This document shows positions 16,228 through 25,072 of a stretch of 64,000 nt of DNA, piece after piece (position 1 is the first letter of the stretch; each line of letters starts with the position of its first letter). The notes beneath the pieces are model-generated. The model made no database searches and was not told the origin of the DNA. It saw only the letters and a list, made by a program, of their open reading frames with translations. Origin of the DNA: RGIG8748 sp045539515 (GTDB lineage Bacteria; Bacillota; Clostridia; UMGS1810); contig JAZQFN010000044.1 in NCBI GenBank assembly GCA_045539515.1, forward strand, positions 1 through 64,000, written 5' to 3'. The position numbers and the translations under genes were made by a program.

Positions 16228-17295
16228 TTACGCACCAAGTAAATTTTGGTCGAAAGCAAAAAGGGTTTCGTTTATTTTAAACATATCGTAATTTTTATTT
16301 GAAATAAAATACTCTATAATAATATCAAATTTGCTGCTGTGAGAGAGAGCAAATCCTGCTCTTGCAATAAAATCTCTGGTTTCGTCAAGGCTTAGCTCAA
16401 GAGCTATGGCAAAGGCAAGAGCCGTAGCCTTTGAAGGCTTATAGTCCGGGTTGTTCCTTATTTTAGAAAAAAGCTTACGGTCAACATTTGCTTTTTTGTA
16501 TATATCGGAATCCTTTTTACCTGTGCGGTCAATAAGCTTTAAAAGTGTTTCAGAAAAGCCTGCATCTGTCCGGCAAAGCAAATCTTCAAGTTCACCTTCA
16601 TCAGTAGCCCAAGCCCCTGTCGACATAGGTAAAAATTCACTATCACAGCTTTTAGGCATTGCATAGGTAAAATTTCTGCAAGCATTTGAAGCATCTATAA
16701 TCTGCTTAAGTTCTTCCTCACGGACATCACATTTATTGCTGAAACCATATTCGTCTAAGGTTTTATCCAGGATGTAATTTTCATCTATGTAGCTTGATAC
16801 CGAATTAAACAGCTTTTCAGAAAGGACAAAGGCATCACGGCTGAATACTACAAGATAGATATCCATTTCGTGGTTCATTAAAAAGCTGCTGAACACGCTT
16901 ATTGCAATCTCCAAAGCCAAAGCTTTGGGGAAGCCGTGATTTCCTGCGGAAATAAGGGGAAAGGCAACAGACTGACAGCTATTGTCAAGCGCAAGTTTAA
17001 GTGAGGTTTCATAGCAGCTGCGAAGAAGATTTTCCTCATCGTAAGTTCCTCCCTGCCATACGGGTCCTACCGTGTGAATAACAAAGTTCGCATCAAGCAT
17101 ATACCCATCTGTTATGGCAGATTCGCCAACGGGGATTTTGCCTATTTTCCGCCTTTCGGCAATAAGCTGCTCCCCTGCCTTTAAGTGAATACCTGCATCA
17201 ACTCCGTAGCCGATAACAGGCTCGGGATTTGCAGTATTTACAATAGCATCAACCTTCATATTAACAATATCATTGCGTACAATTTCAAAGGGCAT
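16228..17295 (-). CDS. Macro-domain protein with a C-terminal HTH-like region
   Basis: A 355-residue protein. The first ~160 residues are a macro domain: D-A-I-V-N-T-A-N, a G-Y-G-V-D-A-G-I loop, T-V-G-P-V-W and P-L-I-S-A-G-N-H-G-F-P. These bind ADP-ribose or its derivatives and often remove ADP-ribose from proteins. A linker follows. Residues about 265-330 look like a lambda-repressor-type helical domain (I-Y-K-K-A-N-V-D-R-K-L-F-S-K-I-R-N-N-P, A-L-A-F-A-I-A-L-E-L). It is upstream of the VWA gene with an 83-base gap. Nucleotide-derivative sensing or reversal of ADP-ribosylation is the family-based guess. Confidence 0.85.
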   Translation of the reverse strand: MPFEIVRNDIVNMKVDAIVNTANPEPVIGYGVDAGIHLKAGEQLIAERRKIGKIPVGESAITDGYMLDANFVIHTVGPVWQGGTYDEENLLRSCYETSLKLALDNSCQSVAFPLISAGNHGFPKALALEIAISVFSSFLMNHEMDIYLVVFSRDAFVLSEKLFNSVSSYIDENYILDKTLDEYGFSNKCDVREEELKQIIDASNACRNFTYAMPKSCDSEFLPMSTGAWATDEGELEDLLCRTDAGFSETLLKLIDRTGKKDSDIYKKANVDRKLFSKIRNNPDYKPSKATALAFAIALELSLDETRDFIARAGFALSHSSKFDIIIEYFISNKNYDMFKINETLFAFDQNLLGA

Positions 17296-17331
17296 TTCAT
17301 TACCTGCTTTCCCTGTAATTTATATGATGCA

Positions 17332-18549
17332 TTAATCCTCTTCAAGCTCTGCAAACTTAGCCGCCATAGTGGGATTATTTCTTGTTAATCTCTTAATGGA
17401 AAGCTCCTCTGCTTTGTTGTTGGCAAGTCTTAAGTTATTTTCCGAGGACAAAAGTGCATCTTTGGTCTTTTGCAAATGGTCTATCGTTTTGTCTATTTCT
17501 TCAATTGCTTTTTTAAACTTTTCGCTGGCAAGTCTGTAGTTTCTGGAGAACTTGTCCTTAAACTCATTCATATCCTCTTCAAAATGAGCTATATCAATAT
17601 TCTGATTTCGGATTTCCGCAAGCTCCTGTTTGTACTGAAGGGCATTCAGGGAGGCATTTCTCAAAAGTGTAATCATAGGTATAAAGAACTGCGGTCTTAT
17701 AACATACATCTTGGGGTATCTGTAGGACACATCAACGATACCGGTATTATACAACTCATTATCCGCCTCAAGTAGTGACACAAGAACTGCATATTCGCAC
17801 TTCTTTTCGTTTCTGTCTTTATCCAGTTCTTTAAAGAAATCCTCGTTCTTATGCTTGGTGGCGGTTTCGTCCATTTCGTTTTTCATTTCAAACATAATGG
17901 ATATAAATTCCGTACCGTCCTCTGCATATTCTTTAAATATGAAATCCCCTTTACTTCCGGTTCTGGCGTCGTTGTCTTTTTCAAAATAAGCATTTTTAAA
18001 CCCGGTTGCTCTAAGTTTGTTGAACTCTATTTCGCAGTGCTGTTCAAGTGTTTCGCCAACCATTTTAGTGGACTGTCTTGCTTTTAAATCTTTGTAGTAG
18101 GCAATCTGTTCGTCTTTTCCTTTAAGCTTTTCCTCATAGCTTTCCTTGAGGGTCTGTTCTTTGAGCTGTGCCGTCTTTTCGTTGGTTTCTATTTTGCCGT
18201 TAAGAAGTGCAATTTCTTCTTTTTGACGAAGTATTTCCTTTTCCCTTTCGGTAACTGCTTCATTAATCGCGAGCTTTTTTTCGGTTTCCATGGAATCAGT
18301 TCTGGATTTGAGCTTTTCCTGTAGGGACTGAATCTCGGCATCCTTTTGGGCAAGCTCTTTATTTAAGCTTTCGGATATTTCGCTTCTGGCAAGCTTAACG
18401 GCGGTTTCCTTATCGCGCAGATGGTAAGCTTCCCTCTCCTCTATTTCTTTGGCAAATTCCTTATCTCTTACCTGTTTTACTATGGAATCATAGCCTGATT
18501 CATCAACTTGAAAAACTTCTCCGCAGTTGGGGCATTTTATCTCTTGCAT
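17332..18549 (-). CDS. DUF2130 protein (probable PD-(D/E)XK nuclease fold)
   Basis: A 405-residue protein. A zinc-ribbon-like start C-P-N-C-G-E-V-F is followed by about 130 residues of charged coiled coil, then the DUF2130 domain with G-S-K-G-D-F-I-F and F-E-M-K-N-E. The Asp...Glu-x-Lys pattern suggests a restriction-endonuclease-like core, analogous to RmuC-like proteins. The C-terminus is another coiled coil. ATG 18549 has a GGAGTG site. Biochemical function is not established for this family. A DNA-metabolism role is inferred from the fold only. Confidence 0.85.
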   Translation of the reverse strand: MQEIKCPNCGEVFQVDESGYDSIVKQVRDKEFAKEIEEREAYHLRDKETAVKLARSEISESLNKELAQKDAEIQSLQEKLKSRTDSMETEKKLAINEAVTEREKEILRQKEEIALLNGKIETNEKTAQLKEQTLKESYEEKLKGKDEQIAYYKDLKARQSTKMVGETLEQHCEIEFNKLRATGFKNAYFEKDNDARTGSKGDFIFKEYAEDGTEFISIMFEMKNEMDETATKHKNEDFFKELDKDRNEKKCEYAVLVSLLEADNELYNTGIVDVSYRYPKMYVIRPQFFIPMITLLRNASLNALQYKQELAEIRNQNIDIAHFEEDMNEFKDKFSRNYRLASEKFKKAIEEIDKTIDHLQKTKDALLSSENNLRLANNKAEELSIKRLTRNNPTMAAKFAELEED

Positions 18550-18611
18550 AACATATCACTCCTATAAAAAAAGTATAGCATAATATCTTTTAAAATTCAA
18601 TCAAAGTGCAC

Positions 18612-19025
18612 CTATATAAGTACACCGTTGCAATGGTCAATTTCGTGCTGGATAATTTGTGCAGTCCAACCCTCAAAGCTTTGGGTATGCTCTTTAAAAT
18701 CCATAGTCTGAAATTTTACCCAGATTTTCCCGTAGCGTTTTGTTTTCCTTGGACCCCCAAGAAGAGACAGGCAGGACTCCTCCGCGTCATAGGGCTCCGA
18801 TGAGGACACTATCTCGGGATTTAGCATTGTAAGGTATATCCCCTCATTATTTACGCAGATAATCCGTTTTTTAACACCTATCATATTGGCAGCCATACCC
18901 ACACAGGTGTCTTTGTAACTTAAAAGAGTTTCCATGAGATCCATTGCGGCCTGCAAATCCATTATTGTGGCGTCCGTTGATTTTTGTGCCAGAAAAATCG
19001 GGTCATGAACCAGTTCTTTTATCAT
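18612..19025 (-). CDS. def: Peptide deformylase (short form)
   Basis: A 137-residue peptide deformylase. The three motifs are present in slightly divergent form: G-M-A-A-N-M-I-G (usual G-x-G-x-A-A-x-Q), E-E-S-C-L-S (metal-binding Cys) and Q-H-E-I-D-H (metal-binding His residues and catalytic Glu). It removes the formyl group from nascent proteins. The motif-1 Gln is replaced by Asn, as in some secondary deformylases, so it may be an accessory copy. ATG 19025 has a GAGGTG site. It lies 11 bases after the YgjP-like gene. Confidence 0.9.
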   Translation of the reverse strand: MIKELVHDPIFLAQKSTDATIMDLQAAMDLMETLLSYKDTCVGMAANMIGVKKRIICVNNEGIYLTMLNPEIVSSSEPYDAEESCLSLLGGPRKTKRYGKIWVKFQTMDFKEHTQSFEGWTAQIIQHEIDHCNGVLI

Positions 19026-19036
19026 TAAGTATCACC

Positions 19037-19597
19037 TCATTGTATTGGTAATTTTATGTTTTTCATCAGCTTCTGCTTTTCCTTGTAATCGGGGCAAACC
19101 AAGCTAAGCTCCCCATAAAACTCCTTGGAATGGTTGGGTACGATTAAATGGGTAAACTCGTGGTAAACCACATATTCTATACATTCCTTTGGTGCATATA
19201 CAAGGTTTGTGCTGAAGGTTATAATGCCCTTTGCGGTGCGGCAATTCCCCCAGCAGGATTTCATCTTACGGAATTTAATTTGAGGGCTTTTTATGCCTTT
19301 TTTCTCATAATACGGGTATACTCTTTGACATATGCCCAATACAAACTCCTTAAGCTTGGTTTCGTTAAAATAACACACAAAATCTTCTTTGGTATTTTCT
19401 TTTAGCCGCCTGAGTGCATTAAGTATAAATTCTTCCCTGGATAAGATAAAGCTGTCTATAACCCTATCGGGCACCAAGGGATTGGCTGAAACCAATATTC
19501 TGCCGTCACTTTTAATGCGAAGGTTTATATTTTTAACATTTTTAATGGTCAGCTCGTATGTAATTGTGCTATTTTTTGCAACTAAAGTTTTAAGCAT
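19037..19597 (-). CDS. YgjP-like metallopeptidase-domain protein
   Basis: A 186-residue DUF45/YgjP-family protein with the zinc motif V-V-Y-H-E-F-T-H-L and a downstream N-H-S-K-E-F. A conserved S-C-W-G-N-C and G-x-I-x-F-S-T-N-L lead into it. The N-terminus is the family beta-strand region (I-N-L-R-I-K). Family members are putative zinc proteases of unknown substrate. It sits between Tag and Def with short gaps, so the three are likely one operon of housekeeping genes. Confidence 0.88.
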   Translation of the reverse strand: MLKTLVAKNSTITYELTIKNVKNINLRIKSDGRILVSANPLVPDRVIDSFILSREEFILNALRRLKENTKEDFVCYFNETKLKEFVLGICQRVYPYYEKKGIKSPQIKFRKMKSCWGNCRTAKGIITFSTNLVYAPKECIEYVVYHEFTHLIVPNHSKEFYGELSLVCPDYKEKQKLMKNIKLPIQ

Positions 19598-19618
19598 TGT
19601 TTACTACCTTTATTAATA

Positions 19619-20164
19619 TTAAACCCACATACAATCTGATGAGTGTCCGTTTATAAAGCCTACAGCCTGAAGATAGGAATATATAATGGTGGAACCCACA
19701 AAGGTCATTCCGCGTTTTTTTAAGTCCTTGGAAATAGCATCGGAAAGAGGCGAAGTTGTCCTTGAGGTAAACTCTTCCTTTATAACTTTTCCGCCCGTAA
19801 AGGTGCATATATAAGCATAAAATGAACCGAATTCCCCTTGAATGGATTTAAAAATTTTGCTGTTGTTAATTGCAGAATTTATTTTAAGACGGTTACGGAT
19901 TATGCCGGGATTACTTAAAAGTTCCTGCTTTTTATCATCATCATAGGCGATAACTTTTTCTATGTCAAAGTTGTCAAAGGCTTTTAGGAAGCTTTCCCGT
20001 TTATTAAGAACACATTCCCAGGAAAGACCTGCCTGAAAGCTCTCCAGTATAAGCATTTGATAAAGTTTATTATCGTCAGTCACAGGTCTGCCCCACTCTT
20101 CGTCGTGGTATTTAATATATTTGGGATTTTGAAGATTAACCCACGAGCACCTACATTTTTGCAT
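19619..20164 (-). CDS. tag: DNA-3-methyladenine glycosylase I
   Basis: A 181-residue Tag enzyme. Characteristic features are C-x-W, Y-H-D-E-E-W-G-R-P, L-E-S-F-Q-A-G-L-S-W and the closing His-x-x-x-C (G-H-S-S-D-C) zinc-binding end. It excises 3-methyladenine from alkylated DNA. ATG 20164 has an AAGGAAGG site. It is the first gene of the tag-ygjP-def group, with gaps of about 21 and 11 bases. Confidence 0.92.
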   Translation of the reverse strand: MQKCRCSWVNLQNPKYIKYHDEEWGRPVTDDNKLYQMLILESFQAGLSWECVLNKRESFLKAFDNFDIEKVIAYDDDKKQELLSNPGIIRNRLKINSAINNSKIFKSIQGEFGSFYAYICTFTGGKVIKEEFTSRTTSPLSDAISKDLKKRGMTFVGSTIIYSYLQAVGFINGHSSDCMWV

Positions 20165-20311
20165 TGTGATACCTTCCTTGTATTGTATATGAACTATTAT
20201 AATCTAAAACACAAAGTAAATCAATATAAAGGTGACCACAAAAATGCAGAAACCCCGGTATATTTTCAAATCTGATTTTACTGTTAAACTAATAAAATGT
20301 TACCAACAGGA

Positions 20312-20340
20312 AAATCCCCGAAGCCATTTGACTTCGGAGA
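20312..20340 (-). terminator. Terminator after the M23 peptidase gene
   Basis: CCGAAG-CCATTTGA-CTTCGG hairpin (20315-20334) with T or A tracts on both sides, 30 bases beyond the M23 stop. The rest of the 20165-20369 gap holds no gene that I can see. Confidence 0.6.
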
Positions 20341-20369
20341 TTTTTATTAACCGAACCTGCAACTTTTTA

Positions 20370-21917
20370 TTATTCAATAAGTTCAGGGTCGTAATATTCG
20401 CCATTTATAAGCACTTCAAAGTGCAGATGCGCTCCTGTTGATGTACCGGTCATACCAACCTTACCGATTACCTGACCTGCTGTAACACTTTCGCCTGTTT
20501 TTACCTTAATATCATTTGTAAGGCTTGCATATACGGTTTGGATATTATCTCTTTCAACAATAACATAATAACCTTTTTCTTTATCATAACCTGTGTCCTT
20601 CACCGTTCCGTATATGGCTGACATTACATCTGTGCCCTCCGGAGCCTTAATATCAACACCATTGTGTGCTTTAACCTCTCCGGTAATGGGATGAGTACGC
20701 GTTCCAAACCGATTTGAAACGTACACATCACCATTGCATGGCCAGATAAAGACTTGCGGTTTATAGAGCTCCGTCTTTTCATTATTTATGTTATCGCCGG
20801 TTGTCAATTCGTATAAACTTTCCCAGTCAAGTCCAAAGTATCCCAAAAGTTGGGTATTATCACCGTTGCTGTAATCGTAATATTTATCTTTGCTTTTAAA
20901 TACCGCACAAGAGTCCGTTGCTATTGTTACATAACCTTTTTGTCCGTTGCTTTTGGTAAAAATTATTTGTGCTTCAAACGGACAGGCTGTTCCGCCCATT
21001 TTAACAAGTGATGCCGAAGAAAACATTTTTTCGATTTCTTTATGTGCGTTATTAGCTGCAACGGGATATTTAACGCCCTTTATAAACAGTTCCGCGTTTA
21101 TGATATCTGATATATCCGATTGCTCAAATTCTTTAATATTTGTCTCGGAAGCCGTCTTTACATTGCCAAAAACATATCTTTGTGTTATTTTGTTATCTGT
21201 TTTATTGACAGTTATAAGCTGAATATCCTTTACAAGCCCGTTTTCGGATGTTAAATAATATATATTATCCTCTCCGACTATGGCACCTGTGCTGTACCAG
21301 CCCACGGGATTTTGAACAGTTGTAAAGGTATCTGCCTTTTTTTCAAACAGTTCCGCATTTTCGGGTATGGGTGCTTTTTTAACAAAACCCGTATCCAGAT
21401 AAACAACATAGGTATCATAATCCTTAATTTCCTCTTCAGGACCCAAGGCAGAAAGATAAGCAAGTGTACCGTCCTTACTTATTTTGATATCAAGGACTTT
21501 GCTTCCCTGCTGAGCATATGCGATATTAAGCTTTTTAAGATTAATGGCAAAATCAAACTCGGAACTGAATTTCGGATCTTTCAGTGTTCCTTTGGTATGA
21601 ATAATAAACAACCCTTCCCCATAATGAAAAACAAATTTACTCTCATCAGCATAATAAATATCAGCCATATCAGAACCTATGGGGCGATTGACAAAGGCAT
21701 AAAATTCAGATTCGGACATGGAATAATCCTTAATGTCATTATTGAAATTTGTTGCAAATATTATGGTTACCAAAGCCATTGTAGCTAAAACAAAAGCAAA
21801 AACAAATAAAGCTATCATTTTAGATATTCGTCCGTTGCGGGAGCGAATTTTCGAAAATCTGTTTTGAAGTTTCTTTCTGTCTGTGCTCATTTTTGTAGTG
21901 TATAAGTTTTCAAACAC
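20370..21917 (-). CDS. M23 (LytM-type) metallopeptidase with an N-terminal membrane anchor
   Basis: A 515-residue membrane-anchored protein. One TM segment at about 33-55 is followed by a large extracellular region of beta-rich, unrecognised sequence (about 60-390) and a C-terminal M23 domain. Its zinc site reads H-N-G-V-D near residue 418 and H-L-H near 498. Such enzymes cleave peptidoglycan cross-bridges or activate other hydrolases. It begins two bases after the M56 gene at a GTG with AGGAGGG upstream, so it is the third gene of a blaI-M56-M23 operon. The middle domain could be the sensor that the short M56 protein lacks; that is inference. Confidence 0.88.
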   Translation of the reverse strand: MFENLYTTKMSTDRKKLQNRFSKIRSRNGRISKMIALFVFAFVLATMALVTIIFATNFNNDIKDYSMSESEFYAFVNRPIGSDMADIYYADESKFVFHYGEGLFIIHTKGTLKDPKFSSEFDFAINLKKLNIAYAQQGSKVLDIKISKDGTLAYLSALGPEEEIKDYDTYVVYLDTGFVKKAPIPENAELFEKKADTFTTVQNPVGWYSTGAIVGEDNIYYLTSENGLVKDIQLITVNKTDNKITQRYVFGNVKTASETNIKEFEQSDISDIINAELFIKGVKYPVAANNAHKEIEKMFSSASLVKMGGTACPFEAQIIFTKSNGQKGYVTIATDSCAVFKSKDKYYDYSNGDNTQLLGYFGLDWESLYELTTGDNINNEKTELYKPQVFIWPCNGDVYVSNRFGTRTHPITGEVKAHNGVDIKAPEGTDVMSAIYGTVKDTGYDKEKGYYVIVERDNIQTVYASLTNDIKVKTGESVTAGQVIGKVGMTGTSTGAHLHFEVLINGEYYDPELIE

Positions 21918-21919
21918 AT

Positions 21920-22756
21920 TTATCCCTCCTGTTCAACCATATCAAGAATTGTTTTCATATAGACCTTTTGTTCATCACCGGACATATTTTTTGTAACCGC
22001 CATATCGCAAGAAATCTCGCAAGACTCGCTGATGTTGGCGCAAAGAACATAGGACAATGGATTAAACCAATGCACCGCATTTACAAAGAGCGAAAACCAC
22101 TTTATAAGTAAATCTTTTCGCTTGTAATGAGTTAACTCGTGCAAAAGCACCAAACGCATATTATCTTTTGGAATGTCTTTGCAAGGTATATATATTACAG
22201 GAAATAAAACCCCTGCAAGCATGGGTGATTGTATATCCGGAAGCATCTTAATCTTGATATTTCTTTTGATATTTAATTCTTTTTTTACATCATTTAATAG
22301 TGAATTATCAGTTATTGCAACAGCCTTTTTATGCTTATTGAAAATATAGATCCAATAGCCGATTAAAACAATAGCCAAATAAACACACATACCAACAAAC
22401 CACACGTATGCAAAAATATTAAACAACTCAAAATGACTGTTTGCGGTAATGTCCGCTTCTTTGCTTTCAACAGGTTTTTTATTGAAAATAACAGTTTGTG
22501 GAGTTTCCTGCGAATTTTGCGGAATATCTTGTTCAACACCCTTATTTCGCACAATAGCAGGTATCTTTTGAACTTCTTCTGTGGGAACCAGCTTATATGC
22601 AGGTATAATCATAGAGAATAAAACAAGTATCCAAACATAATATTGCCATTTGGCAGGAAATTTTTTAGAAGTAATGGGTTTTAACAAAAGCAACAAGGCT
22701 GTAATTCCGAAGCCAAAAACGCTTAATATCAGTACCGTTTTGAAAATTTCTAACAT
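21920..22756 (-). CDS. BlaR1/MecR1-like M56 membrane metallopeptidase without a penicillin-sensor domain
   Basis: A 278-residue protein with TM helices near 5-25, 38-55 and 112-135 and the M56 zinc motif H-E-L-T-H at about residue 206. A classical BlaR1 (about 600 residues) adds an extracellular penicillin-binding domain, which is absent. Its probable role is to cleave the BlaI repressor encoded 4 bases upstream when a cell-wall signal arrives. The signal sensor is unknown and may be the adjacent M23 protein. ATG 22756 has a GGAGTGA site. Confidence 0.87.
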   Translation of the reverse strand: MLEIFKTVLILSVFGFGITALLLLLKPITSKKFPAKWQYYVWILVLFSMIIPAYKLVPTEEVQKIPAIVRNKGVEQDIPQNSQETPQTVIFNKKPVESKEADITANSHFELFNIFAYVWFVGMCVYLAIVLIGYWIYIFNKHKKAVAITDNSLLNDVKKELNIKRNIKIKMLPDIQSPMLAGVLFPVIYIPCKDIPKDNMRLVLLHELTHYKRKDLLIKWFSLFVNAVHWFNPLSYVLCANISESCEISCDMAVTKNMSGDEQKVYMKTILDMVEQEG

Positions 22757-22760
22757 AACA

Positions 22761-23132
22761 TCACTCCAAATCGAACATATTTTTTAATTCCGATATATCC
22801 TCTTTTGAAAGTTTATTATTTTCACAAAGGGCTGCAACAAGATTTTTTGCAGAACCTTTATAGATTTTAGAAAGAAAATTTTCAGTTTCGGACAAATCAT
22901 ATTCTCTCTGTTTAAGTAAAGGATAATATAAATTGCTCTTACCTTTCTTAGCACAAGCAATAACCTCTTTTTTAAGAAGCCTTTGCAAAAAAGTAGAAAC
23001 GGTTGAAGCTGTCCAGTCGTTACCGTCGAGTTCCCTTACCACATCTGCTACAGTCATTTGCTTTTCCGCTTTCCAGAGAATTTGCATAATCTGATATTCA
23101 GAGTCTGTAATTGTCTGCTTTACATTTGACAT
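22761..23132 (-). CDS. blaI: BlaI/MecI-family transcriptional repressor
   Basis: A 123-residue winged-helix repressor: I-T-D-S-E-Y-Q-I-M-Q-I-L-W near the start, V-A-D-V-V-R-E-L, the recognition helix W-T-A-S-T-V-S-T-F-L-Q-R-L, and a C-terminal dimerisation helix with a protease-susceptible region. It is first in the operon with the M56 and M23 genes. The promoter immediately upstream contains two TACAATTGTA/GACAATTGTA-type half-palindromes fitting BlaI operators, so it should autoregulate the set. Confidence 0.92.
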   Translation of the reverse strand: MSNVKQTITDSEYQIMQILWKAEKQMTVADVVRELDGNDWTASTVSTFLQRLLKKEVIACAKKGKSNLYYPLLKQREYDLSETENFLSKIYKGSAKNLVAALCENNKLSKEDISELKNMFDLE

Positions 23133-23162
23133 TTTGTTGTCCTCCTTTTGTGTTTTTTATAA

Positions 23163-23213
23163 TTACAATTGTAGCTACACTCTAAATATAACACGTGCAG
23201 CTACAATTGTCAA
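23163..23213 (-). promoter_or_regulatory. Promoter of the blaI operon with two BlaI-type operators
   Basis: On the minus strand TTGACA (23213-23208) and TATATT (23190-23185) are spaced by 17 bases. One ACAATTGTAGCTGCA operator-like box overlaps the -35. A second box, GTAGCTACAATTGTAAT (23163-23179), lies just downstream of the start. Both contain the TACAnnTGTA core known for BlaI/MecI. Confidence 0.8.
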
Positions 23214-23230
23214 GATAAAATATATAATAA

Positions 23231-23256
23231 AGAGTATAACCTTTCGGTTATACTCC
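23231..23256 (-). terminator. Terminator after guaA
   Basis: GAGTATAACC-TTTC-GGTTATACTC hairpin between the guaA stop and the blaI promoter, with T-rich flanks on both strands. Confidence 0.7.
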
Positions 23257-23302
23257 TTAATTTTTTATAATCGTTTTAAAAACAAGTCACAAGTCCTTGA
23301 TA

Positions 23303-24283
23303 TTATTCCCACTCAATTGTACCAATAGGCTTCGGAGTAAGGTCTAAGAGAACTCTGTTTATACCTTCAACTTCTGCTGTAATACGGTTGGTGATTTTGT
23401 GAAGAATATCGTAAGGAATTTCCTCAATAGTTGCAGTCATAGCGTCGGTGGTGTTGACTGCGCGGATAATTGCAGGCCATCCTTCGTAACGCTTGCCGTC
23501 TTTTACGCCAACACTCTTCATATCGGGAACAGCGATGAAATACTGCCATACCTTATCTGCAAGACCGCAGATGTCGAATTCTTCTCTTAAAATTGCATCA
23601 GCTTCACGCAAAGCATGGAGTCTATCACGGGTGATAGCACCAAGGCAACGAACACCAAGACCGGGTCCCGGGAAAGGCTGACGATATACCATTTCGTCGG
23701 GTAAACCGAGAGCAGAGCCTACCACTCTTACTTCGTCCTTGTAAAGAAGCTTAACAGGTTCAACAAGTTCCATTTCCATTTCTTCGGGAAGACCGCCAAC
23801 ATTGTGGTGAGCCTTTACACCGTCACTTTCGAGAATGTCGGGATAAATTGTACCTTGAGCCAGGAACTTAATATCTGTAAGCTTTGCGGCTTCTTCGTCA
23901 AATACTTTTATAAATTCGCCGCCTATAATCTTTCTCTTCTTTTCGGGTTCAGCCACATCCTTCAAAAGATCTAAAAATCTGTCTGTAGCATCAATGTATA
24001 TGAGGTTAGCGTCAAGACCTTTCTGGAATACTTCAATAACATTTTCGCTTTCACCTTTACGCATAAGTCCATGATTAACATGTACACAAACAAGCTGTTT
24101 ACCAATGGCTTTAATAAGAAGTGCCGCAACAACGGAGCTATCTACACCACCTGAGAGGGCTAAGAGAACCTTCTTGTCCCCTACCTGAGCGCGAACTTCG
24201 GCAATCTGTTCTTCAATAAATTTGTCTGCCAATTCTTTGGTAGTGATACGTGCCATGGAATCGGGTCTTACATTACTACTCAT
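23303..24283 (-). CDS. guaA: GMP synthase, ATP-pyrophosphatase plus dimerisation part only
   Basis: A 326-residue protein covering only the C-terminal two domains of GMP synthase: the PP-loop L-S-G-G-V-D-S-S near residue 46, and the dimerisation domain ending in L-T-P-K-P-I-G-T-I-E-W-E. The N-terminal glutamine amidotransferase domain is missing. This is not due to a broken start, because ATG 24283 has an AAGGAG site and its own promoter. It converts XMP to GMP. It must use ammonia or a separate glutaminase subunit, as in archaea. No such subunit lies in this window. Confidence 0.93.
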   Translation of the reverse strand: MSSNVRPDSMARITTKELADKFIEEQIAEVRAQVGDKKVLLALSGGVDSSVVAALLIKAIGKQLVCVHVNHGLMRKGESENVIEVFQKGLDANLIYIDATDRFLDLLKDVAEPEKKRKIIGGEFIKVFDEEAAKLTDIKFLAQGTIYPDILESDGVKAHHNVGGLPEEMEMELVEPVKLLYKDEVRVVGSALGLPDEMVYRQPFPGPGLGVRCLGAITRDRLHALREADAILREEFDICGLADKVWQYFIAVPDMKSVGVKDGKRYEGWPAIIRAVNTTDAMTATIEEIPYDILHKITNRITAEVEGINRVLLDLTPKPIGTIEWE

Positions 24284-24332
24284 ATCCAAAACTCCTTTAT
24301 ATAAATATATTTTCAACAAAATTAATATAAAT

Positions 24333-24362
24333 ATTTTATCACAAAAAAATATTTTTTGTCAA
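24333..24362 (-). promoter_or_regulatory. Sigma-A promoter of guaA
   Basis: On the minus strand TTGACA (24362-24357) and TAAAAT (24338-24333), spacer 18. I see no purine riboswitch between it and the start. Confidence 0.65.
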
Positions 24363-24470
24363 TAAATTTTCTTTTTGAAGAAATATCAAATGAAAATTTT
24401 TAAAAATATGTGTAACTATGTGGTTTATTGAGGTTTACATTTGTGCAAAAAAATGTTATTATTACGAAAG

Positions 24471-24500
24471 GAAGGTTCTTCGGCTGAGCCTCAGAATGAA
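24471..24500 (+). repeat. Fragment of the dispersed CATTCTGA hairpin repeat
   Basis: GGTTCTTCGGCTGAGCCTCAGAATGA matches the right half of the repeat found at 61389-61473 and 61878-61955. Only the right half is present. It lies just upstream of the phosphodiesterase ribosome-binding site. Confidence 0.5.
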
Positions 24501-24522
24501 ATTAACAGGAGGAATAATATAT

Positions 24523-25065
24523 ATGAAATGGTTTATAGCTTCGGACATTCACGGAAGCGAATACTACTGCAATAAAATAGTAAACGCCTACAAAGAAGAA
24601 AAAGCGGACAAAATGCTCCTTCTGGGCGATATTCTTTACCACGGTCCGCGAAACGACCTGCCGGAGGGTCACAACCCCAAGGGAGTAATTGAGCTTCTTA
24701 ACACATTAAAAAATGACATAATCTGTGTAAGGGGTAACTGTGAGGCAGAAGTTGACCAGATGGTACTTGAGTTCCCTGTTCTTGCTAACTATGCCATTAT
24801 TTACGAAAAAGACAAAATGATATACGCCACCCACGGACATATATACAACGAAAATAATCTTCCGCCACTAAAGAATGGCGATGTACTCTTAAACGGTCAC
24901 ACCCACGTGGCAAAATGTACAGACCACGGGGACTATGTGTATATGAACCCCGGCTCTGCATCCATACCCAAGGAAAACACCCACCACGGATATATGACAG
25001 TAGAAAACGGTGAATTTCTATGGAAAGACTTTGACGGAAATGTTATAATGACATACAATATATAA
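24523..25065 (+). CDS. YfcE-like metallophosphodiesterase
   Basis: A 180-residue calcineurin-like phosphoesterase with all metal motifs: S-D-I-H-G-S, G-D-I-L-Y-H-G-P, R-G-N-C-E, T-H-G-H and G-H-T-H. The closest named family is YfcE, a phosphodiesterase with unclear natural substrate. Start ATG 24523 has a perfect AGGAGG site. The longer ORF start at 24418 runs through the upstream repeat and was rejected. It is monocistronic and ends at a terminator shared with the activase operon. Confidence 0.9.
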   Translation: MKWFIASDIHGSEYYCNKIVNAYKEEKADKMLLLGDILYHGPRNDLPEGHNPKGVIELLNTLKNDIICVRGNCEAEVDQMVLEFPVLANYAIIYEKDKMIYATHGHIYNENNLPPLKNGDVLLNGHTHVAKCTDHGDYVYMNPGSASIPKENTHHGYMTVENGEFLWKDFDGNVIMTYNI

Positions 25066-25072
25066 AATACTA

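Noticed and set aside
23303..24417. Purine riboswitch upstream of guaA
   Set aside because: The leader is short and AT-rich, with no three-way junction sequence.
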